Below, one piece after another: positions 50,826-59,536 of a DNA stretch of 64,000 bases. Origin of the DNA: Pseudomonas khavaziana (GTDB lineage: Bacteria > Pseudomonadota > Gammaproteobacteria > Pseudomonadales > Pseudomonadaceae). The stretch covers positions 124,001 through 188,000 of the forward strand of contig NZ_JAHSTT010000006.1 in assembly GCF_019145205.1 (NCBI RefSeq). The letters run 5' to 3'. Each line of letters opens with the position of its first letter. Position 1 is the first letter of the stretch. The notes below the pieces were generated by a model that was not told where the DNA came from, ran no database searches, and was given only the letters and a program-made list of their open reading frames with translations. A program made the position numbers and the translations under genes.

Positions 50826-53157
50826 CGGTGGTGCCGAGGGTGCGTTCGCTGCCGGTCATGACGCCGTAGTCACCGGCGCCGAGCAGTGAATACACGGCGG
50901 TGATGTAGTGGCGATCGAAGAGGTTACGCACCCAGCCTTCCACCTCCCAGGCACGGTCCTGGCTGCGCAGCCCCAGGCGCAGATGGGTGAGGCCATAGCT
51001 GGGTTGATAGCTGCCTGCGCCGCCTTCGAGGGTGCCGTAGTAGCCGGACCTGAAGCTGTAATCGATGCCGCTGTAGGTTTCCAGCCCATGCGCCAGCGGG
51101 TGGCTGTGGTCGAGGCTGCTGCTGAGGTTCCATTGCGGCGCGTTGTAGAGGCGATCGCCACTGAGGTCGCAGGTCCATTGGCCCGAGGCGGGTGGGCATG
51201 GCGCGTTGGGGAAGCTGCGGTAGCGCGCATCGCTCCAGGCCAGGCCCAGGCGCCAGGTGAGTTGAGGCTGCAGTTGCCAGGCGGAATCCAGTTCGATGCC
51301 GCGCAGGCGGACTTTGCCGACGTTGATCAGGTTGTCGCGCAGCGGGGGCGCGAACAGCGATGTGGGCGGGCTATAGGTCAGCGCTTGGTAGTTGTCCACG
51401 TCGGTCTGGTAGACGGCGAGGTCGAGCATCGCGCGCTCGTCCCAGAAGCGCGTTTTAATGCCCAGTTCCAGGGACGTGGCACGCTCCGGCTCGAAAGTGG
51501 GGGCGGTGAACGGGCCAACCACATCGAAATTGATGCCGCCGGCCTTGTACCCCCGCGACCCGCTGATATAGCCCATCACGGCATCGTTGAAGCGGTAGCT
51601 GGCACTGAGCAAACTTGAGACGTTGTGCTCTTCAATCGCATCTTCACGGTAATAACCACCGCCCAGGGCGATGCCGCGCAGCAATTGGCCGCCCGCCTGG
51701 AAAACCGCGGGCAAGCCATTTAGCGGGGCGAGATTGCTGACGTCGCGGGAGACCCAGCCGTCTTTGCGATCCTGGCTGTAGCGCAGGCCGCCGGTGAGTT
51801 CCAGTGCGTCAATCGGGCGCCAGGAAAGCTGGCCGAAAATGGCCCGGCTGTCGCCCCTTTGCTCGCCGTCGTAACGTTGTTGGGCGCCTTCGAGCAGCAT
51901 GGCCGGCACCTGCTTGGGGTCGGTGAAGTTGATGCCGTAGAGCTTTTTCAGCGGCTCCAGTTGATCGCCGACGAACCAGGGCGCGGCGTCCTTGCCGAAT
52001 TCGACGTCGATCTTACGGTCAAGCTGCTGATGCAGGTAATAGAGCCCGGCGACATAATCGATGGCCGCGCCGGCGGTGCCGGACAGGCGCCATTCCTGGC
52101 TGAACTGGCGGTGACCCAGCTCGGTTTCGGATTCGGCCACCGACAGCGCAGTGCTGTCGCCGTCGCGAGCGGCACGGTAGTCCCAGTCGCGGTAGGCGGT
52201 GATGCTGGTCAAACGCAGCGCCGTATCGAGTTCCCAGTTCAGCTCCAGTGAGACACCGTTCTGCAAGGTATGCGGACGCCCCGGCGCGTCGATGCGGGCC
52301 TCACGTTTGTAAGGGGCGGGTTCTGCCAGCGGATAGCCGAGGAATTTGGCGCGCTGGCGAGTCTGGGCGCTGTAGTGATTGACCAGCAGCACGTTGCCGG
52401 CCTCGTTTTGCTCGGCATGGTCGGCGATCAGGCGCGCGCTGAAGTCCGGGCTTGGCGTCCACAATAATTGCCCACGCAGGCCCTGGCTGTCGGCGTCGCC
52501 GAGGCGGGTGCCATCTTGCAGATTGTTCACTGAACCATCGACCGAACTGTTGAAGACGTTCAGGCGCCCGGCCAATACGTCGTCCTGCAGGGGGCCGGAA
52601 ATCGCCCCGCGATATTCCCGCAAACCGTGCTCGCCGTAGCGTGCTTCAAAGTTGGCCTCAGGTTGAAAGGTCGGCTGGCGGGTGATGATGTTCAGCGCCC
52701 CGGCGGTGGTGTTCTTGCCGAACAGGGTGCCCTGTGGCCCGCGCAGAATTTCGAGGCGCTCGATGTCCATCAATTCAGTGAAGGCCATGCCCTGGCGCGC
52801 CTGGTAAACGCCGTCGACGTAGGTGCCAACGCTGCCTTCCAGGCCATCGTTGTAGGTAGTGGCGCCGAAGCCGCGCAGGCCGAACCCGGCGAAACGCGCA
52901 TCGTGACCGGACACCACCAGGCCGGGCACCCGTTGTTGGATGTCCTGAAGCCGATGCAGGCCGGCCTCGTCCAGTTGCTCGCCGTAAAGCACGCTTATCG
53001 GAATCGGCACGTCTTGTGGGGCTTCCTCGCGGCGTCGGGCGGTGACGGTCGTGTCGTCGAGCGTGAGGGTGCTGGGCGCCTGTTGTGCGGCATTCACCGA
53101 CGCCCAGGGCCAAGCCGCAAGGCAAAGCAAGAGCAGCCGATAACCCGAGCCCGGCAT
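50809..53157 (-). CDS. TonB-dependent outer-membrane receptor
   Basis: 782 residues from ATG 53157, one base after the kinase stop (TAGcATG). Signal peptide LLLLCLAAWPWASVNA, a TonB box-like segment (TLTLDDTTVTARRRE), plug domain (VPIPISVLYGEQLDEAG, RGPQGTLFGKNTTAGALNII), and a 22-strand barrel ending in the aromatic TVRLRY. No N-terminal sigma-interacting (STN) domain, so regulation is more likely through the two-component proteins encoded upstream in the same operon. Substrate (siderophore or other) cannot be named. Confidence 0.93.
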   Translation of the reverse strand: MPGSGYRLLLLCLAAWPWASVNAAQQAPSTLTLDDTTVTARRREEAPQDVPIPISVLYGEQLDEAGLHRLQDIQQRVPGLVVSGHDARFAGFGLRGFGATTYNDGLEGSVGTYVDGVYQARQGMAFTELMDIERLEILRGPQGTLFGKNTTAGALNIITRQPTFQPEANFEARYGEHGLREYRGAISGPLQDDVLAGRLNVFNSSVDGSVNNLQDGTRLGDADSQGLRGQLLWTPSPDFSARLIADHAEQNEAGNVLLVNHYSAQTRQRAKFLGYPLAEPAPYKREARIDAPGRPHTLQNGVSLELNWELDTALRLTSITAYRDWDYRAARDGDSTALSVAESETELGHRQFSQEWRLSGTAGAAIDYVAGLYYLHQQLDRKIDVEFGKDAAPWFVGDQLEPLKKLYGINFTDPKQVPAMLLEGAQQRYDGEQRGDSRAIFGQLSWRPIDALELTGGLRYSQDRKDGWVSRDVSNLAPLNGLPAVFQAGGQLLRGIALGGGYYREDAIEEHNVSSLLSASYRFNDAVMGYISGSRGYKAGGINFDVVGPFTAPTFEPERATSLELGIKTRFWDERAMLDLAVYQTDVDNYQALTYSPPTSLFAPPLRDNLINVGKVRLRGIELDSAWQLQPQLTWRLGLAWSDARYRSFPNAPCPPASGQWTCDLSGDRLYNAPQWNLSSSLDHSHPLAHGLETYSGIDYSFRSGYYGTLEGGAGSYQPSYGLTHLRLGLRSQDRAWEVEGWVRNLFDRHYITAVYSLLGAGDYGVMTGSERTLGTTVRLRY

Positions 53158-53158
53158 G

Positions 53159-55561
53159 CTAGAACTCCCGAGCCATTGCGCGGCGCACTGTATCCGTGCA
53201 GGCCAGCATCTTGACCCAAGCCAGCAATTCTCGGCTGTCGACGGGCTTGAGCAGTACTGCATCGAATACCAGATTGTCTGGATAATCCTGCGGCCGGCGT
53301 GGCGGGACCGCGGAATACAGCATCACCGGCAAGTGGCCCCAGCGCTCGCGTACTTGCCGCAACAGTTCCCAGCCATCCATGCCGGGCATCATCTGGTCGC
53401 TGATCAGCAGGTCGACCGATTGTCCGGCCAGGCAGGCCAAGGCGTCTTCGCCGTTCGCCGCCATGCTCACGTCAAAACCGTAGCCGGCCAGCAGGTCATA
53501 CAGCCATTCGCTGTTCTGCTCGACGTCATCGACCAGCAGAACGTGCTTGCCCTGGCCATTGAGCGGCGTGGCGTTGTTGTCGACGAGGCCGAGTTCCAGG
53601 TCATGTTCCTCAGCGCGTCTGAGTCGCAGGCGAAAACCGAAGTGGCTGCCGCCTTGCTCGGTGGCCCGGGGTTCGAGCCGGCTGTCCATGCGCTCCAGCA
53701 GTTGGGTGACGATCGACAAGCCCAGCCCGCTACCGTCGTAGCGCTGCGCATTACGGCCGCGGCGGAAGGGTTGCAGCAGTTGTTCGAACTCTTGCGGATC
53801 AACGCCGATGCCGGTGTCGATCACGCTGAAGCGCAATTCCACGTCATCGGCGTTTGCCCCCGGGTAACCGCTCACTTCGAAACGGATCTGGCCGTTGTGG
53901 GTGAATTTTGCCGCGTTAGCCAGCAGGTTCATGAGAATTTGTCGAAGACGTTTGAAGTCGGCCTCGACCAGAGGCGGCAGGTCATCGGCCAGCACCGCTT
54001 CGAAGCTGTTGCCCTGACGCGCGGCGAGAAAGCCGGCCTCGTCGACGATCTCCTTGAGGAAACCGTACAAATACCCCGGCGCGAGGGCCAGTTGCATTTG
54101 CTCCAGCTCGCCACGGGAGAATTCGAGCATTTCATCGATCAGCTCCAGCTGCTGGCGGGCATTGCGTTCGATCGTGGCTGGGTAATCGCGGTTTGGCCCG
54201 GCGTGCAACAGGCGCGCGTAGTCGATAATGCGTACCAGCGGCGAGCGCAGATCGTGGCTGATCCGCGCCATTAGCGCACTGCGGGCCGCCAGGGAGTCGC
54301 GCAACTGCGCGGTGCGCAGTGCCACGGTGCTTTCCAGGCGCTCGTGCTCGGCTTGGCGCTGTTGTTCGAGGCTGGACAGCGCGTGCTTTTCGCGGTCGCG
54401 GCTGCGGACCACTTCCATGATCAGGGTGCACACCAGCAGCGCCACGCCTGCCAACGTAGACGATAAGCTGTATTTGCTTTGCGCAGACTGCCAGGGCAGC
54501 TGTTCCTGAGGGAAGAAAATCCGCATCAGCAATTGGCCCAGCAAGAGTCCTGGCACCAGCCAGGCCATCCAGCTGTAGCTCAGGCGCCGGCACCAGGCCA
54601 TGAATAACGTTGCGAGCAGCACCGCGTAGAAGCTCATCAGCGATACCTGGACCAGCTGCGCGCCCTGGATTGCATCGACTTTCAGCCACCAGAGTCGGCC
54701 GAGGATACAGCCCGACAGCGGCACCCAATAGCTCCAGCCAATGATGCGGGGCAGGCGGGACACCTGCAACAACACGCGCATGTAGGCCAGAAACAGAACG
54801 AACGAGACCGCGCTGGCGCAGGTCAGCAACTCGCGTGTCCAGCCCAGTGCGGTGGGCCAATAGACCAGGTAGCCGTTAAGGATGCAGGTGAGCAGGATGT
54901 AGCTCAGCACCGCGCCTGCGTTCACGGTCAGCAACGGGGAGCGCAGGATCCAGCCGACGATCAGGCCGAACGGCACCACCAGCAGGACAATGCCGAGGGT
55001 GAGTCCATCGCTCAGGTAGGTCTGTTGCTGACTGCGCAGCAGCGCCGGTTCGGACCACAGTTGCGGTTCCAGCAGCATTTGGAAATTGCTCGTCACGCGG
55101 ACGAACACAGTGACGCTTTCCTGCGCCGCCAGTGAGATCGGGAACGCCGGCTGGCGCGCAGGTGGCTGGGGCCATTCGGCCAGGGGATGAGCGCTTCCCG
55201 CATGCGCATCACTCCAACGTCCGCCGGTGGACTGATAGACGCGGATGTCCTCCAGGCGCGGCGCCCCAACCACCAGCAGGCGCGAGCAGGCCGCATCGCT
55301 TGAATTGGTGAGCTGCATTTTTAACCAGAATGCGGATCGGCTATAGCCTTGGGGCGGCCAGTCCGGGGTCGGGGTGTTGAAACGCGCTGCTGGCAATCCA
55401 GCCACTTCGTCCAGGCTCAGGCTGGCCTGGGTATCCTCGAAAATTTGCAGCGTGGGCATCAGGTCCAACTGCTCGGCCTGGCAACTTTGCACAGGGGCGG
55501 CGCGCAGCAGGCCTGCGGATAACAACGCCAGCGTCAGCAGCAGGAGCTGTAGAACCCGCAT
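53159..55561 (-). CDS. 7TMR-DISM hybrid histidine kinase
   Basis: 800 residues. Signal peptide; extracytoplasmic 7TMR-DISMED2-type beta domain (about 25-165, YSRSAFWLKMQLTNSS); seven transmembrane helices (about 180-380); HisKA with H436 (MARISHDLRSPLVRI); HATPase (DTGIGV, GSGLGLSIV); and a receiver with D722 (LISDQMMPGMDGWEL). No Hpt, so phosphate must reach the receiver-AraC regulator encoded just upstream by another route or directly from H436. Its start overlaps the stop of that regulator by one base (TGATG). Upstream of a TonB receptor. Confidence 0.95.
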   Translation of the reverse strand: MRVLQLLLLTLALLSAGLLRAAPVQSCQAEQLDLMPTLQIFEDTQASLSLDEVAGLPAARFNTPTPDWPPQGYSRSAFWLKMQLTNSSDAACSRLLVVGAPRLEDIRVYQSTGGRWSDAHAGSAHPLAEWPQPPARQPAFPISLAAQESVTVFVRVTSNFQMLLEPQLWSEPALLRSQQQTYLSDGLTLGIVLLVVPFGLIVGWILRSPLLTVNAGAVLSYILLTCILNGYLVYWPTALGWTRELLTCASAVSFVLFLAYMRVLLQVSRLPRIIGWSYWVPLSGCILGRLWWLKVDAIQGAQLVQVSLMSFYAVLLATLFMAWCRRLSYSWMAWLVPGLLLGQLLMRIFFPQEQLPWQSAQSKYSLSSTLAGVALLVCTLIMEVVRSRDREKHALSSLEQQRQAEHERLESTVALRTAQLRDSLAARSALMARISHDLRSPLVRIIDYARLLHAGPNRDYPATIERNARQQLELIDEMLEFSRGELEQMQLALAPGYLYGFLKEIVDEAGFLAARQGNSFEAVLADDLPPLVEADFKRLRQILMNLLANAAKFTHNGQIRFEVSGYPGANADDVELRFSVIDTGIGVDPQEFEQLLQPFRRGRNAQRYDGSGLGLSIVTQLLERMDSRLEPRATEQGGSHFGFRLRLRRAEEHDLELGLVDNNATPLNGQGKHVLLVDDVEQNSEWLYDLLAGYGFDVSMAANGEDALACLAGQSVDLLISDQMMPGMDGWELLRQVRERWGHLPVMLYSAVPPRRPQDYPDNLVFDAVLLKPVDSRELLAWVKMLACTDTVRRAMAREF

Positions 55562-56385
55562 CAGGTGCGTCCGGCCAGCTCTGCATCCTCAATGCCCAGG
55601 GTTTGCCGGCGAAACTGACTGGGTGTCATGCCGATTCGCTGGCGCAAGGCGGTGGCGAAGTTGCAGGCGTTGCGAAAGCCCACCAGCTCGGCGACGTCCT
55701 GCACGCTCATGGCGCTTTCGCCGAGCAGTTCCTGGCCGCGACGCAGCCGGGCATCGCGTATATAGGCGAACACGGTCAGCCCCAGGTGCTCACGGAAGAT
55801 CGCGGTGAGACGTTTTTCATGAGTGCCGACTTTTTGGGCCAGCCAGGGCAGGGAGGGTATATCGTCCAGCTGGTTTTCAATCAATCGCATCGCCGCCCTC
55901 AGCACGATTTCATCACCTTGTGGTTGCGGATCGACCGGGCCGTCCTGAATGGCCGGTGGCGCTCGCCAAGTCAACTGCAGGTGAATCTTGATGCGTGCCA
56001 GGACTTCTTCGGGGGCGTAGGACTTGGGGATGTAGTCAACCGCGCCGACCGCCAGCCCCTCGAGGCGCTCCAGTGGCGTATTGGCCGACGACAGAAACAG
56101 GATCGGGGTAAGCCGGGTGGCCGGTGCCTCGCGTAAAAGCCGGCACAGGCTGAAGCCATCCATCTGTGGCATGTGAACGTCCAGCACGATCAGATCCGGG
56201 CGCAGGCTGAGTGCCCGTTGATAGCCCTGATGGGCGTCGCTGGCCAGCGAAAGGCGCCAAGGCTGGGTCTTTAGCAGAACGAGTGTGGCACGGATGTCTT
56301 CAGGAACATCATCGATCAGCAGAATATGCGGCAATGAGTCGGACGCCGCCGTCGCTGCCCGCCTTGCGTATTGTCCATTGTCCAT
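55561..56385 (-). CDS. Response regulator with AraC-type DNA-binding domain
   Basis: 274 residues from ATG 56385; the upstream extension of the frame has no receiver similarity. Receiver at about 19-140 with D25/D26, phospho-acceptor D69 (LIVLDVHMPQMDGF) and K near 118 (VDYIPKSY). C-terminal AraC/XylS double HTH at about 175-270 (VFAYIRDARLRRGQELL, VQDVAELVGFRNACNFATAL). Receiver-AraC proteins are the usual partners of 7TMR kinases. First gene of the minus-strand operon regulator-kinase-TonB receptor, suggesting regulation of uptake of a ligand. Confidence 0.93.
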   Translation of the reverse strand: MDNGQYARRAATAASDSLPHILLIDDVPEDIRATLVLLKTQPWRLSLASDAHQGYQRALSLRPDLIVLDVHMPQMDGFSLCRLLREAPATRLTPILFLSSANTPLERLEGLAVGAVDYIPKSYAPEEVLARIKIHLQLTWRAPPAIQDGPVDPQPQGDEIVLRAAMRLIENQLDDIPSLPWLAQKVGTHEKRLTAIFREHLGLTVFAYIRDARLRRGQELLGESAMSVQDVAELVGFRNACNFATALRQRIGMTPSQFRRQTLGIEDAELAGRT

Positions 56386-56758
56386 TGGCCACGTTCTCTT
56401 ATGGTGTTTCGCCAGGTCATTGCCGCGACATTGCCAGCGAGCCCCCCCGGAGACTCGCAGCAGGTATTCACTCAAGCGTTGTCTACCTGCCGGATTGCCT
56501 TTGACAGTTTGCAAGATAAGGCACGTTACGGACGGCGACAAATCGATATAGCAATAGCGGCAGATGAAGCGAGAACTGAAGCTATCAAATTTTTACTCGG
56601 CGATAAATGGTCGGCCCCGTTCGAGATGGGTGCGGTTGCAAGTATCTACCATAGACGCTGGGGTTTGAATCTTAAGCTCCCGGCTTCAGTGGTTCTCTGC
56701 AGCGGCAGGTGGGGGTTGGTTCGTTGGGGGGTATCCAAACCTGGGGTGCGAACGCGCA
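56386..56758. other. 373-bp gap with no recognised gene
   Basis: Lies upstream of the AraC-type regulator (minus strand) and downstream of the LysR gene (also minus). It must contain the promoter of the regulator-kinase-receptor operon. Its middle part is more AT-rich than its surroundings. Open frames here have no good RBS and no recognisable product. Confidence 0.5.
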
Positions 56759-57667
56759 TCAGGGTTCGAGGTGCGGCCCCATAAGGTCCTCGAACCACTC
56801 GATGAATGCGCCGAGCCGGCGGGTTCTCTGGCGCCGATGCGGATACAGCAAGGACACCGGCATGGCTGCGGCACGAAACGCGGGCATGACCTCGACCAGT
56901 TCTCCACTGTCCAGCAGGTGTTTCACATCGAAGCGGGGGATCTGGATCAAGCCAAGCCCGGCGCGGCAGCAGGCGATGTAGCTCTCGGCGTTATTGACGA
57001 CCACCCGACTGGCTAGGTTGCGCGTCCGCTCCTGCCCGTCGGCCTGAACGTGCTCCCAGGGCAGCTCCCGCCCCGTGGTGGGTGAAGCGTAGCCAACCGC
57101 CCAGTGCCCGCGGGCCAGGTCCTCCGGCTGCTGCGGCATGCCGTGTTCATGCAGGTAGGCTTTGCTGGCGCAGTTGATCAAGGCGATAGCCCCCAACGGT
57201 CGCACTGCCAGGCTGCTGTCCTGCAGGGGCCCAACGCGTATCGCGCAGTCAACGCCTTCCTGCACCAGGTCGATGGCGCGATCGGTAGAGCCGAGCGCCA
57301 ACTGCAGCCGAGGATAGCGACGCAGCAGGCCCGGCAATGCCGGCGCGATGAGACGGCGCGCAATGCGGCTGGGCGCATCGATCCTGAGCAGCCCAGCCAC
57401 TTGCCGCTGACTGCTCTGGAATAGTTGCTCGACGTCCTCGGCGTCCGCCAGCAATGGACGCAAGCGCTCGAGCAGTTGGGTGCCGTCAGCTGTCAGGTGA
57501 ACTTGGCGCGTCGTGCGGTTCAGCAGGCGGGCGCCGATTTTTTCCTCCAGTTGCTGGATCGCGGCGGAAACGGTGGCGCGAGGCAATTGCAGCGCATGGG
57601 CAGCTTTGATGAAACTGCCCATTTCGGCTACCCGCACGAAGACGCGGTACTGATCGAGTGTGTCCAT
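56759..57667 (-). CDS. LysR-family transcriptional regulator
   Basis: 302 residues. N-terminal winged HTH (FVRVAEMGSFIKAAHALQLP, RATVSAAIQQLEEKIGARLL) and a LysR substrate-binding domain (from about 90, LRIDAPSRIARRLIAPALPG). Closest in type to the CrgA-like LysR subgroup. It lies downstream of, and on the same strand as, the short-chain dehydrogenase gene (190 bp apart), not divergent from it, so regulation of that gene is only a possibility. Confidence 0.93.
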   Translation of the reverse strand: MDTLDQYRVFVRVAEMGSFIKAAHALQLPRATVSAAIQQLEEKIGARLLNRTTRQVHLTADGTQLLERLRPLLADAEDVEQLFQSSQRQVAGLLRIDAPSRIARRLIAPALPGLLRRYPRLQLALGSTDRAIDLVQEGVDCAIRVGPLQDSSLAVRPLGAIALINCASKAYLHEHGMPQQPEDLARGHWAVGYASPTTGRELPWEHVQADGQERTRNLASRVVVNNAESYIACCRAGLGLIQIPRFDVKHLLDSGELVEVMPAFRAAAMPVSLLYPHRRQRTRRLGAFIEWFEDLMGPHLEP

Positions 57668-57857
57668 ATCTGCCTTTCAACCTTGGAAGCGGTGCCAACC
57701 CCGGACGCGGAATCGGCACCCGTGGGACTGGCGGATAATCACCCCGCGAACCCTCCTTGATCCACAAAGATTTGCTCCGCCTCGATTTTCCGCGCCCGTT
57801 GATGGGCTTCAATCCGGGTGCCTTCTTGCTCAACCCGTCAATTGAACCGCCAAATGC

Positions 57858-58631
57858 TTACTTGGTGGTGTAGCCACCGTTGATGAGAATTGTCTGGCCG
57901 GTGACCCACCAACCGTCGCTCACCAGATGGCGAATGAAGGGCACCACATCCTCGATGGCGGTCAGGCCAGTCTTGCTGGACGACGAGAGCGCGGCAGCCG
58001 TCTTGTGGTACGCCACGGCATCGGCGCCCTCGGCCGGGTAGAAGAACGGCGTGTCCATCGGGCCGGGGCCAACCGCAGTCACCGAGATGCCGCGCGCACC
58101 CAGCTCCTTGGATGCTGCGCGGGTGTAGTGCTCAACCGGTGCCTTGGTGCCCGCATAGGCCGCGTAGAAAGGCGTGAACGCGCCCAGCAGCGAGGTGACC
58201 ACGGTGCAGATCTTGCCATTGTCGTTCAGGTGCTTGCCGGCTTCCTTGAGGAAGAAAAAGGCGGTCTTGGAGTTGACTGCCGTCATCTCGTCGTATTCGG
58301 CCTCTGTGATCTCGGCCATGGGTTTCTTAAGCACCTTGCCGACGGTGTTGATGGCGATGTCCGGCTTGCCTACGGCGCTGATGGCGTCGGCAAACAGCTT
58401 CTCGACGGCACCCGCTGTGGTCAGGTCAGCCTGCAACGCCACGGCTTGCGCACCACTGCCCTGTATGGCCGCGACGGTCGCATCGGCATCGGCCTTGGAG
58501 GAAGCGCTGTTGTAATGGATGGCGATGGCCTTGGCGCCTTGCGCGGCCAGGTCGCGAGCGATCAGGCCGCCAAGGTTCTTGGCTCCGCCGGCGATCAGTA
58601 CTACTTTGCCCTTGATGGAGTGGTCTGCCAT
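57858..58631 (-). CDS. Short-chain dehydrogenase/reductase
   Basis: 257 residues. Rossmann N-terminus with GGAKNLGG as the variant nucleotide-binding glycine motif, NTVGKV in place of the usual NNAG, and a catalytic Ser (VVTSLLG) with YAGTK as the Y-x3-K pair. C-terminus GWWVTGQTILINGGYTTK. Classical SDR of unknown substrate. ATG 58631 is preceded by GGAG about nine bases upstream. Confidence 0.93.
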   Translation of the reverse strand: MADHSIKGKVVLIAGGAKNLGGLIARDLAAQGAKAIAIHYNSASSKADADATVAAIQGSGAQAVALQADLTTAGAVEKLFADAISAVGKPDIAINTVGKVLKKPMAEITEAEYDEMTAVNSKTAFFFLKEAGKHLNDNGKICTVVTSLLGAFTPFYAAYAGTKAPVEHYTRAASKELGARGISVTAVGPGPMDTPFFYPAEGADAVAYHKTAAALSSSSKTGLTAIEDVVPFIRHLVSDGWWVTGQTILINGGYTTK

Positions 58632-58973
58632 GGGAAATCTCCTGCACGAGTGTAAGGAGCTTCAGCATAGGCGCCTGCATGCGCTGGATAAATCAGGCTT
58701 GGCTGGATGGATTATCCATAAAACCTGTCTAATCCTGGGCCTTGTCTGGATTACTTGATTGACGTCAACCGCAGGCGTCGGCCCTGCTCTGTATCCTGTG
58801 CTGAAACCCACTCTGCAGGCTTGAACCTGAATGTTGGCGTGGTGGTGTTGCTTGTGCATCCCCCCGGGATGACCGCAAAGGTGTTGGCCAAGATCGCCGA
58901 CGAAGCACGATGGGCTTGACGGTTGCCTCGCCGTAGGTCAGCCGTGTCCAGCTCAAATGAGAGCGAGTATCCC
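58632..58973. promoter_or_regulatory. Divergent intergenic region between SDR and CopD-like gene
   Basis: 342 bp without a recognised gene. It contains a near-consensus Anr/FNR box at 58755-58768 and, between 58690 and 58735, the partly symmetrical GGATTATCC motif, which may serve the dehydrogenase gene. Confidence 0.5.
58755..58768 (+). promoter_or_regulatory. Candidate Anr/FNR box (one mismatch)
   Basis: TTGATTGACGTCAA matches TTGAT-N4-ATCAA at nine of ten positions. A TATCCT at 58792-58797 lies about 33 bp from its centre, the spacing of a class II FNR promoter. The expected start of transcription near 58803 would serve the membrane-protein gene at 58974 with a long leader. Confidence 0.6.
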
Positions 58974-59417
58974 ATGCTCTATCCGCTGTTTCTGACGTTG
59001 CATCTGTTTGCCGCGCTGATTTTCATTGGCACGGTGTTCTTCGAAGTCCTGTTCCTGGAAAGTATTCGTAAACAGCTGCCGGTCAAGGTCATGCTGTTGG
59101 TCGAACAGGGTATCGGTCGACGCGCGCGCACCCTGGTTCCATGGGTTTTGCTGGTGTTGTTTGGGGCCGGGGCGGGGATGGTCTGGTTGCGCTATTTGCC
59201 GGCCCTTGCCACACCATTGGCCTCATCGTTCGGCACACTATTGATGTCGAAGATCGCAGTCGCCGTCAGCGTGTTGCTGCACTTCCTGGCCGCCATGTAT
59301 CTGTTCAGACGCGACCGGATGACTGCTCGATACCTGCATTTCATCCATGCCAGCCTGTTCTGCCACATGATCGTCATCGTGCTGCTGGCCAAAGGGATGT
59401 TTTACCTGACCTGGTGA
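58974..59417 (+). CDS. Four-helix membrane protein, CopD-like
   Basis: 147 residues from ATG 58974; a TTG 17 codons upstream is less plausible. Four hydrophobic helices: LFLTLHLFAALIFIGTVFFE, TLVPWVLLVLFGAGAGMVWL, FGTLLMSKIAVAVSVLLHFL, and HASLFCHMIVIVLLAKGMFY. His residues in helices 1, 3 and 4 could coordinate heme or copper as in CopD-type proteins. Preceded by a candidate Anr box and followed by the HemN paralogue, so it may belong to low-oxygen heme metabolism. Family name is tentative. Confidence 0.7.
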   Translation: MLYPLFLTLHLFAALIFIGTVFFEVLFLESIRKQLPVKVMLLVEQGIGRRARTLVPWVLLVLFGAGAGMVWLRYLPALATPLASSFGTLLMSKIAVAVSVLLHFLAAMYLFRRDRMTARYLHFIHASLFCHMIVIVLLAKGMFYLTW

Positions 59418-59463
59418 CCAGGCTTGCCCGGCGGTCTGTTGCGCCACCAGCATTGGCTTGCGC

Positions 59464-59477
59464 TTGATACAAATCAA
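59464..59477 (+). promoter_or_regulatory. Perfect Anr/Dnr (FNR) box
   Basis: TTGATACAAATCAA is an exact match to TTGAT-N4-ATCAA. Its centre is 66 bp before the ATG of the HemN-like gene, so a class II start near 59512 would give a 25-base leader with GGAG at 59525-59528. It predicts low-oxygen or nitric-oxide activation of the HemN-like gene and of hemN. Confidence 0.85.
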
Positions 59478-59536
59478 GACGCATTGATCGACAGGCCCTG
59501 ACACTGGTAGTGCGCAGCCAGTCTCGGAGACCCGTC

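Noticed and set aside
56371..56784. Plus-strand frame between the AraC-type regulator and LysR genes
   Set aside because: No RBS, overlaps real genes on both ends and lacks a recognisable domain.
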